This document shows positions 1-4,314 of a DNA stretch of 5,208 bases, one piece after another. Each line of letters opens with the position of its first letter. Position 1 is the stretch's first letter. The DNA is from Bifidobacteriaceae bacterium (GTDB lineage Bacteria > Actinomycetota > Actinomycetes > Actinomycetales > WQXJ01): contig JAISTN010000139.1 of assembly GCA_031272565.1 (NCBI GenBank), forward strand, positions 1-5,208, written 5' to 3'. The notes under the pieces are model-generated. The model ran no database searches and was not told the DNA's origin. It saw only the letters and a program-made list of their open reading frames with translations. A program made the translations under genes and the position numbers.

Positions 1-2
1 AC

Positions 3-119
3 TACAAGCACCTGTCCTTGGACGAGCGCGCCCACACCGGGGCGACATGCATCAACTCTTGGCCGCCTACCGCCGGGCGCCATCGGCGGCCTGGAGGTAG
101 GCGAAGTGGAGATCAGTGA
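3..119 (+). pseudogene. Possible decayed IS30-like transposase N-terminal fragment
   Basis: The reading frame is open at the left edge and begins YKHLSLDERA. This resembles the 'Y-x-H-L-[ST]-x-x-E-R' opening of many IS30-family transposases. After about ten residues the resemblance stops: the expected helix-turn-helix with its isoleucine-rich 'I..LL..G.S...IA..L' pattern is absent, and the frame ends at a TGA at 117-119. No DDE catalytic region follows. If the match is real, this is a scar left by an insertion sequence. Ten residues are weak evidence and chance similarity is quite possible. Sequence to the left of the window would be needed to decide. Confidence 0.22.
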
Positions 120-178
120 AGCTGGTGGCCAGCGATCGGCATCGGCCGCCTGCCTACCGGGTGGCACCGGCCCCGCTA

Positions 179-318
179 GCGGCGTGGAAGCTGCCGGTGA
201 GTGCCCCGGCGTTTCGTCACCCTGGACCCGTCCCCCGGTGACGAGTGCCACCCGGGGGCGGTTCGCCGGTGACGCCCCATGATTGCGCCGGGGCACTCAC
301 GGGCAGCTCCACGGCCGC
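179..318. repeat. Nested palindromic element (three-tier inverted repeat)
   Basis: Outer arms at 179-211 and 286-318 are reverse complements except for one mismatch and one single-base gap on each side. The innermost 15 bases of each arm (197-211 and 286-300) match perfectly. Inside them, CGTCACC (215-221) pairs with GGTGACG (268-274). Inside that, 232-240 pairs with 249-258 with one bulged base around an 8-nt loop. The whole could fold as one long hairpin in RNA or a cruciform in DNA. It lies just downstream of the lipoprotein stop on the minus strand, so it may protect or end that transcript, but there is no U-run as in a classic intrinsic terminator. The length and terminal repeats also fit a MITE-like insertion; I see no clear target-site duplication. 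Confidence 0.6.
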
Positions 319-328
319 CGTCGGTTGG

Positions 329-829
329 TTAGCCCACTGCCGTGCCGCACAGCGCCACGGCCTGCGCCACCCGTTCCCCGGCTTCGCTGTAGGCAGTGCT
401 GTCAAAGCCCTCTAGCACGCTGGGGTCTTCAGCCGCGCTTTGCATGGCTTCATAGCCCTGAACAAACAGCAGCAGGTCGTCCCTGAACTGGCCGCCGGCC
501 ACATCGGCCGCCCCGGTGTAGACCTCGGGGATCTGGGCGGCGTCCTGGAGGGCCGTAGCGGACAGCCCCATGAAGTAGTCGCAGACCGCGCTGACGTTGC
601 CGTAGTCTTCCGGCAGGTCGGAGCCAGCCAGCAAAGCCGCCGAATCGCTGTCCGTTTCACCATCAGCCTGGTCGTCCGCAGCGGCGGTCTGGTCCGCCGT
701 GTCATCAGCCGCCGCTGTGGTGGTCCCGGTGTCGTTTGAATCGTCTGTCTTGTCGGAACTGCAGCCGGCCACCAGGGCAGCGGCGGCCGTCAGCGCGGTC
801 AAAGCCAGCAGAAACTTGTTGCGGGTCAT
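329..829 (-). CDS. Putative secreted lipoprotein of unknown function
   Basis: The 166-residue product starts MTRNKFLLALTALTAAAAL and has a clear lipobox V-A-G-C with the lipidated cysteine at residue 23: a basic n-region (R3, K5), a hydrophobic core at 6-20, then cleavage before Cys23. Residues 24-63 form a flexible linker rich in Asp, Thr and Ala, typical of actinobacterial surface lipoproteins. Residues 64-166 look globular and largely helical, with two cysteines (C83 in VCDYF and C161 in ALCG) that could form a disulfide outside the cell. The start at 829 is chosen because it gives a proper signal peptide and has AGGAGAGG at 841-848. An upstream in-frame ATG at 931 would add 34 residues that spoil the signal. 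I do not recognise a named family. The gene is divergent from the sulfur operon and probably independent of it. Confidence 0.82.
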   Translation of the reverse strand: MTRNKFLLALTALTAAAALVAGCSSDKTDDSNDTGTTTAAADDTADQTAAADDQADGETDSDSAALLAGSDLPEDYGNVSAVCDYFMGLSATALQDAAQIPEVYTGAADVAGGQFRDDLLLFVQGYEAMQSAAEDPSVLEGFDSTAYSEAGERVAQAVALCGTAVG

Positions 830-840
830 GTTGGGGGATT

Positions 841-848
841 CCTCTCCT
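841..848 (-). promoter_or_regulatory. Ribosome binding site of the lipoprotein gene
   Basis: On the minus strand this reads AGGAGAGG, 11 nt before the ATG at 829. It is the strongest Shine-Dalgarno match near this gene and selects the 829 start over the in-frame ATG at 931. Confidence 0.6.
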
Positions 849-913
849 GGGATCTGATGGGGCCTGCAATGTGCGAGTGCGTTGACCCTAACCCGGCGGC
901 GGGCAGCGGCGCG

Positions 914-931
914 ATGGGGAGAAGTCCCCAT
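914..931. promoter_or_regulatory. Perfect palindrome ATGGGGA-N4-TCCCCAT, possible operator
   Basis: Seven-base arms at 914-920 and 925-931 match exactly around the spacer GAAG. The site lies about 85 bp upstream of the lipoprotein start. A weak minus-strand -10-like TAGGGT is at 885-890, but it has no good -35. The palindrome could be an operator for the lipoprotein promoter. No known regulator motif is recognised, and the assignment rests on symmetry and position only. Confidence 0.25.
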
Positions 932-942
932 GCTGGCAAACG

Positions 943-990
943 GCCGGCAACCTTGCCGGCGGCAGCCGGCGCCCGGCCCGGCGGCCGGGC
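943..990. repeat. Two consecutive GC-rich hairpins
   Basis: GCCGGCAA (943-950) pairs with TTGCCGGC (953-960) across a 2-nt gap. GCCCGGCC (971-978) pairs with GGCCGGGC (983-990) across 4 nt. Neither is followed by a T-run on either strand. They lie between the divergent genes and may simply reflect GC-rich intergenic palindromes. No function is assigned. Confidence 0.35.
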
Positions 991-1036
991 GGTCTTAACA
1001 TTCACCCACATGGGGGACACCTGTTTGACCCTGCGG

Positions 1037-1052
1037 CGTGACTTGTGTCACC
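1037..1052. promoter_or_regulatory. Candidate CRP/GlxR-family binding site
   Basis: The core is GTGA-CTTGTG-TCAC (1038-1051), a perfect match to the inner half-sites of the CRP/GlxR consensus TGTGA-N6-TCACA. Only the outermost bases differ (C at 1037, C at 1052). It lies about 75 bp upstream of the leader ORF and 190-200 bp upstream of the regulator gene, a plausible promoter region for the sulfur operon. A TTGACC (1025-1030) and a TAGCGA (1055-1060) flank it, but 24 bp apart, too far for an ordinary promoter, so the promoter itself is not resolved. A short palindrome like this can occur by chance. Confidence 0.4.
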
Positions 1053-1072
1053 TTTAGCGATGTGAGTAGCCC

Positions 1073-1115
1073 CGTGCTGAGCGCCGCGCCGCCAACCAGC
1101 GGCGCCTTCAGCATG
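1073..1115 (+). promoter_or_regulatory. First leader hairpin
   Basis: Bases 1073-1087 pair with 1099-1115, giving about 15 base pairs with a 2-nt bulge (1106-1107) and one G-U pair. The core is GCGCCGC (1081-1087) against GCGGCGC (1099-1105). It ends at the first ATG of the Cys-rich leader ORF and comes before the second hairpin, so its likely role is in the 5' leader RNA: structural spacing, or control of access to the leader ORF start. No terminator-like T-run follows. If transcription starts downstream of it, it would have no RNA role. Confidence 0.4.
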
Positions 1116-1151
1116 TGTCTGGGCCGGCGAATGTGTTGTTGTTCTAGCTAA
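1113..1151 (+). CDS. Poly-cysteine leader peptide (regulatory short ORF)
   Basis: The peptide is M-C-L-G-R-R-M-C-C-C-S-S, then TAA. Four of twelve codons are cysteine, three in a row at 1134-1142, and all four are TGT. The six cysteine codons in the larger genes of this window are all TGC, so the leader uses the codon those genes avoid. The second in-frame ATG at 1131 gives a 6-residue form, MCCCSS. In-frame GTG codons at 1074 and 1062 would give longer forms. No good Shine-Dalgarno is visible, so the start is uncertain and leaderless initiation is possible. Poly-cysteine upstream ORFs that act as cysteine-responsive attenuators are known in mycobacteria. Here the ORF precedes a cysteine-synthesis operon and its Cys codons lie in a hairpin arm, which fits that role. 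The peptide itself is probably not the functional product; ribosome stalling would be. Confidence 0.7.
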   Translation: MCLGRRMCCCSS

Positions 1152-1174
1152 CAACCCCCCAACCACATTCAGCC
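1126..1174 (+). promoter_or_regulatory. Attenuator hairpin overlapping the Cys codons
   Basis: All 18 bases of the 5' arm (1126-1143) can pair with the 3' side (1150-1174), leaving only bulges on the 3' side (1155-1159, C1163, A1171) and a 6-nt loop CTAGCT. The 5' arm contains the second leader ATG and all three consecutive TGT codons. The leader stop codon lies at the loop and the top of the 3' arm. A ribosome paused on the Cys codons would necessarily keep this hairpin open, while a ribosome that finishes and leaves would let it form. This is the geometry expected of a translation-sensing switch. There is no U-run after it, so it is not a simple intrinsic terminator. Confidence 0.6.
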
Positions 1175-1229
1175 AGGCGCTTCCCAACCGCCGCGTGCCA
1201 TGCCGCCGCCGCGTTTGCGCCACCAGCCC
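1151..1229 (+). promoter_or_regulatory. C-rich, G-poor leader segment, possible Rho loading site
   Basis: In the 50 bases from 1151 to 1200 I count 25 C and 8 G, including a run of six C (1155-1160). This bias is typical of rut sites and contrasts with the balanced G and C of the genes. It starts right after the leader ORF stop, where RNA would be ribosome-free once the leader peptide is finished. Rho-dependent attenuation is one possible output of the leader switch; the composition alone does not prove it. Confidence 0.25.
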
Positions 1230-1230
1230 T

Positions 1231-1235
1231 AAGGA
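1231..1235 (+). promoter_or_regulatory. Ribosome binding site of the winged-helix regulator gene
   Basis: AAGGA lies 9 nt before the ATG at 1245 and supports that start. The stop codon TAA (1230-1232) of a tiny Pro-rich ORF beginning at 1200 overlaps it. Confidence 0.6.
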
Positions 1236-1244
1236 TCAACCAAC

Positions 1245-1778
1245 ATGGCTACCGCCACCATCGCACCACCGTTCCGTCCGCGCTACATCATCCGCAACCG
1301 GGCCATTGCCCCGGGCTTCCAGAACACACCGGGCGGCCAGGCCACGGCGGCCCTGCCAGTGCGTTCGGCCCGCCTGGTCCGCCTGGCCCGCCCGGCGCCG
1401 CAGGTCATGTCCCTGTCACCCGAATCGGTCCGGGCCGCCCGTGAGTTCCAAGCCGTTCTGCGGGCCCTGCCGCTGGAGCCCACCATCACCATTGACCGGG
1501 CGGCCCGCACGGTCCACGTGGGCAAGACCGAAGTCCCGCTGACCGGCCGCGAATTCGACCTGCTGGCCTACCTGGCGGCCCGCCCCGGCCAGGCCGTCAG
1601 CCGGGAAGACCTGCGGACCTCCGACAGCTCCGGCCACCCGGCCCCGCCCGGGTCGCGGGCCATCGACGTGCACATCGCCCACCTACGCGAGAAGCTGGGC
1701 CTGCCGGCCGCCATCGCCACGGTGCACCGCCAGGGTTACCGCTTCAACCCGACTTACCGGGTGGAGTTGATCCCGTGA
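1245..1778 (+). CDS. Orphan winged-helix (OmpR/PhoB-type) transcriptional regulator
   Basis: The product has 177 residues. Residues 80-168 form an OmpR/PhoB-type DNA-binding domain: an initial beta region (TITIDRAARTVHVG), then LTGREFDLLAYLAARPGQAVSRE (99-121) matching the 'L-T-x-x-E-F-x-L-L' helix and turn, the recognition helix with R138-x-I-D-V-H-I-x-x-L-R-x-K-L (138-151), and the wing hairpin VHRQGYRF (160-167), which ends like the usual 'R-G-x-G-Y-R-F'. There is no receiver domain and so no phosphoacceptor aspartate; residues 1-79 are basic, Pro/Ala-rich and not recognised. It is therefore not an ordinary response regulator. It is the first gene of the overlapping operon, directly after the poly-Cys leader, and its stop overlaps the next start by four bases (GTGA). 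It probably regulates this operon or other sulfur genes, but its ligand and targets are not visible. It has no cysteine. Confidence 0.85.
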   Translation: MATATIAPPFRPRYIIRNRAIAPGFQNTPGGQATAALPVRSARLVRLARPAPQVMSLSPESVRAAREFQAVLRALPLEPTITIDRAARTVHVGKTEVPLTGREFDLLAYLAARPGQAVSREDLRTSDSSGHPAPPGSRAIDVHIAHLREKLGLPAAIATVHRQGYRFNPTYRVELIP

Positions 1779-3220
1779 GCGCCAGCCCCACCCCGGCCAG
1801 CGAAGGCGACATGCGAATGCCCCCTTTGGGGGCATCACACCAGCCCTTCAAGGGGCGCAAAGACACACTGCTGATTCATGGCGGCATTGACGGCGATCCA
1901 CTGACCGGCGCCGTCAACGTGCCGGTCTACCTGACCTCCACCTACCGCCAGCCTGAGCTGGGCAAGCACCTGGGTTACGAATACTCCCGCACCGGCAACC
2001 CCACCCGGGCGGCGTTGGAGGCCCTGATCGCGGACTTGGAACACGGCCGCTTTGGCTTGGCGTTCGCCAGCGGCATGGCCGCCGTCACCGCCGTCCTGTC
2101 ACTGTTTTCACAGGGCGACCGGATCGCCCTGTTGGGCAACGTCTACGGCGGCACTTTCCGGGTGCTGGACCAGATCTTCAACCGCTTCGGCATCAGCCAC
2201 GTGACGGTTGACCCGGCCGATGGCGAGGCGCTGGCAGCAGCCCTGGCCCCGCCCACCAAAGCCCTGCTGCTGGAAAGCCCGGGCAATCCGCTGCTGACCG
2301 TGAGCGACATCGGGCAGATCGCGGACCTGGCCCGGCGCCGGGGCGTTCTGTCGATTGTCGACAACACCTTCCTGACCCCCTACCTGCAACGGCCCTTGGA
2401 ACTGGGGGCGGACATCGTGGTGCACTCGGCCACCAAGTTCCTGGGCGGGCACAGCGACCTGGTGGCCGGGTTGGTGGCCCTGAGCGACCCCGGGTTGGCG
2501 GAGCGGCTGTACTACATCCAGAACGCCAGCGGCGGGGTGCTGGCGCCGTTGGACGCCTACCTGGTGATCAGGGGTATCAAGACTCTGGGGGTGCGGCTAG
2601 ACCGGCACCAGGCCAGCGCCACCGAGCTGGCGTTGTGGCTGGAGGCCGATCGGCGCGTGGCCCGCGTCTACTTCCCGGCCCTGCCCGGTTTCCCCGGCCG
2701 GGAAGTGCAGCAGCGCCAGGCGGACGGGCCCGGCGCCGTGCTGTCGCTGGAGTTGGCCCCCGGCGGTGACCACCGGGCCTTCCTGGAGGCCCTTGAGGTC
2801 ATCACCCTGGCTGAATCGCTGGGCGGGGTCGAATCGCTGGCTTGCCATCCGGCCACCATGACCCACGCCTCGATCCCGCCGGCCGTGCGGGCTGACATGG
2901 GTATCTCCGACCGGCTGATCCGGTTGTCGATTGGCCTGGAGGACGTGGCGGACCTGCGGGAAGACCTGGACCGGGCATTGACGGCCGCCCACGCCGGCGC
3001 TGGCGCAGGTGGGGGTGGGGAGGCCGCCGGTGCCGCCCGCGAAGCGAGTAGTCCCTCTGCTCCAGATAGCGCTACCGCCGCCGGCGTTGTCAATGAAGCT
3101 CGCAACGCCGATGCTGCGGTTGCCACCCAGGCGGCCGAAGCTTCGCCCGCCGCTGACGTCACCCGCGAAGCCCGGGTTGCCGGTGCCGCCCGCGGCCCGT
3201 TGCTGGGAGCGGTCAGGTGA
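1775..3220 (+). CDS. mccB: MccB-like cystathionine gamma-lyase / gamma-synthase family PLP enzyme
   Basis: This belongs to the Cys/Met-metabolism PLP family (fold type I). It should cleave cystathionine to cysteine, 2-oxobutyrate and ammonia in the cytoplasm. Visible landmarks are TLLIHGG (31-37), Y70-S-R72 with NPT (75-77) for phosphate binding across the dimer, SGM (99-101), Y124 in VYGGT stacking on PLP, D196 in VDNTF, and the PLP lysine K221 in [12 protein letters not shown]. Others are [10 protein letters not shown] (346-355) and R383 in [10 protein letters not shown], which should bind the substrate carboxylate. From memory the sequence is closest to B. subtilis MccB, but gamma-synthase or homocysteine gamma-lyase activity cannot be excluded. 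The family normally ends near residue 405; here an Ala/Gly-rich tail (407-481) follows. The GTG start at 1775 has GGTGGAG 8 nt upstream and overlaps the previous stop; ATG at 1811 is the alternative. The gene overlaps the next one by GTGA. Confidence 0.9.
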   Translation: MSASPTPASEGDMRMPPLGASHQPFKGRKDTLLIHGGIDGDPLTGAVNVPVYLTSTYRQPELGKHLGYEYSRTGNPTRAALEALIADLEHGRFGLAFASGMAAVTAVLSLFSQGDRIALLGNVYGGTFRVLDQIFNRFGISHVTVDPADGEALAAALAPPTKALLLESPGNPLLTVSDIGQIADLARRRGVLSIVDNTFLTPYLQRPLELGADIVVHSATKFLGGHSDLVAGLVALSDPGLAERLYYIQNASGGVLAPLDAYLVIRGIKTLGVRLDRHQASATELALWLEADRRVARVYFPALPGFPGREVQQRQADGPGAVLSLELAPGGDHRAFLEALEVITLAESLGGVESLACHPATMTHASIPPAVRADMGISDRLIRLSIGLEDVADLREDLDRALTAAHAGAGAGGGGEAAGAAREASSPSAPDSATAAGVVNEARNADAAVATQAAEASPAADVTREARVAGAARGPLLGAVR

Positions 3221-4314
3221 GCGCCGTGACGGCCGGGCAGGCCCCGCTGACGGACGGCGCCGCGCCGTCAGCGAGCGGCATCGTCCGCCGGCATCGAGTC
3301 GACTGCGAGGACCCGTTTGTGACCGCGGCCGAACCGGCGGTGGCCCAGCGGATCGCGGCCCTGGGCGAACTCGGTGCCGCGTACGTCCGCGACCAGGCAG
3401 CCGCCGCGGGCCGGCGGCGCCGGCCGCACCGGGGGCTGGACCTGGCCAACCCCGCCACTGCCGCCCTGGTGGCGGAAAACCCCGCGACTGGTGACTGGCT
3501 GGCGCTGGCGCCATCGGCCCTGGCCTTGGAGCCCCTGTACAACCCGGAGTTGGTGGCGTTGCCAGGCGGCCGGCCGGTCGACCCCGGCTTCCGGGAGATG
3601 TGCCGCAACGCCCTGGATGCCCGCGGTATTCGGTCCCGGGGGCACGTCTGGACCCGGCTCTTGGTCGACCAGGCCAAGGCCACGCCGGAACGCCACCAGT
3701 ACTGGCTGTCCCTGGCCAGCGGCACGGCCGGCCCGGTACTGGCCGCCGTCCAAGCCGTGCGGGCGTTGGGCTTGCCGGCGCCGCATGTCACCCTGGCCGA
3801 CATCGACCGGGAAGCCCTGGCCGGTGCCCGCCGCCGGGCGGCCGAACTGGGGCTCAAGGTTGAAGCCGGCCTCAGTGGCTGGGCGGACAGCGGGACGGTC
3901 ACCACCGTGCGGCTCAACCTGCTGGGTGCGCGCGGCTTTGCCCACCTGGGTCAGTTCGACGCTGTCGATGCCGTTGGCCTGCTGGAATACCTCCGCCCGG
4001 CCGATTGGCGCTACACCTACCGGGGGCTGATCCGGACCCGGCTGCGCATGGCCGGGGCGATCGAATTCCTGCGCCGGGCCGGGGCCGCCCTGGCCCCCGG
4101 CGGGCGGCTGGTGACCTCCAACATGCTGGCAGACCGCCCCCAGCTTGATTTCGCGCTGCATGTGGTCCAGTGGCCGCACATCAAACCGCGGTCGGTGGAG
4201 CAGGTGTCGGGGTTGCTTGAGGCGGCCGGCCTGGCCTGGCCGGTGGATGTCTACCTCCCGGCCGATGGCGTCTACGCCATCTACACGCTGCGCCGCCCGG
4301 CGGTGACGCCATGA
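3217..4314 (+). CDS. Class I SAM-dependent methyltransferase-like protein
   Basis: The product has 365 residues. A Rossmann-type methyltransferase domain is visible in the second half: motif I YWLSLASGTAGPV (162-174), an acidic residue after the second strand in VTLADIDREAL (D195 or D197), the motif IV region FDAVDAVGLLEYL (247-259), and ALAPGGRLVTSNM (291-303) resembling the 'L.PGG.L...' strand. The roughly 160 residues before motif I are not recognised, and the first 30 are low-complexity. The substrate is unknown. Its place between mccB and mccA recalls YrrT, a putative methyltransferase in the B. subtilis mcc operon, though YrrT is much shorter. It may supply S-adenosylhomocysteine, and hence homocysteine, to the pathway, or modify a pathway thiol. 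The GTG start at 3217 has GGGAG 7 nt upstream and overlaps the mccB stop; the gene ends overlapping the next start (ATGA). Confidence 0.75.
   Translation: MSAVTAGQAPLTDGAAPSASGIVRRHRVDCEDPFVTAAEPAVAQRIAALGELGAAYVRDQAAAAGRRRRPHRGLDLANPATAALVAENPATGDWLALAPSALALEPLYNPELVALPGGRPVDPGFREMCRNALDARGIRSRGHVWTRLLVDQAKATPERHQYWLSLASGTAGPVLAAVQAVRALGLPAPHVTLADIDREALAGARRRAAELGLKVEAGLSGWADSGTVTTVRLNLLGARGFAHLGQFDAVDAVGLLEYLRPADWRYTYRGLIRTRLRMAGAIEFLRRAGAALAPGGRLVTSNMLADRPQLDFALHVVQWPHIKPRSVEQVSGLLEAAGLAWPVDVYLPADGVYAIYTLRRPAVTP
3245..3273 (+). repeat. Strong hairpin inside the start of the methyltransferase gene
   Basis: CGCTGACGG (3245-3253) is the exact reverse complement of CCGTCAGCG (3265-3273), with an 11-nt loop. 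An alternative inner pairing, GACGGCGC with GCGCCGTC (3253-3260 with 3262-3269), is also possible. It lies about 28 nt into the coding sequence, within the low-complexity N-terminus, and has no T-run. It could slow ribosomes or stabilise upstream mRNA, or simply reflect high GC. Confidence 0.4.

Noticed and set aside
217..405. Minus-strand 62-codon ORF across the palindrome
   Set aside because: It overlaps the lipoprotein 3' end in another frame and half of it is palindromic element. It shows no domain and no ribosome binding site.
829..931. In-frame upstream ATG (931) that would extend the lipoprotein by 34 residues
   Set aside because: The extension is Arg/His/Pro-rich and would bury the signal peptide. 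The ATG at 829 has a Shine-Dalgarno and gives a textbook lipoprotein N-terminus.
943..990. GC-rich hairpins as an intrinsic terminator
   Set aside because: No T-run follows on either strand, and they lie upstream of both flanking genes, where a terminator is not expected.
1025..1060. TTGACC (1025-1030) with TAGCGA (1055-1060) as a promoter for the operon
   Set aside because: The spacing is 24 bp, too long for a standard sigma-70-type promoter. It may be chance, so no promoter was called.
1060..1244. SAM riboswitch in the leader
   Set aside because: The hairpins do not show the conserved S-box or SAM-IV core sequences that I know. The poly-Cys ORF explains the structure better.
1195..1542. 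Plus-strand ORF overlapping the winged-helix gene in another frame
   Set aside because: It is Arg/Pro/Ser-rich, as expected of a GC-rich shadow frame, while the overlapping frame at 1245 has a clear DNA-binding domain.
2597..3514. Long minus-strand ORFs opposite mccB and the methyltransferase gene (also 3213-4179 and 4281-5123)
   Set aside because: These are long open frames on the antisense strand of high-GC genes. The proteins show no recognisable domains and the sense frames carry clear family motifs.
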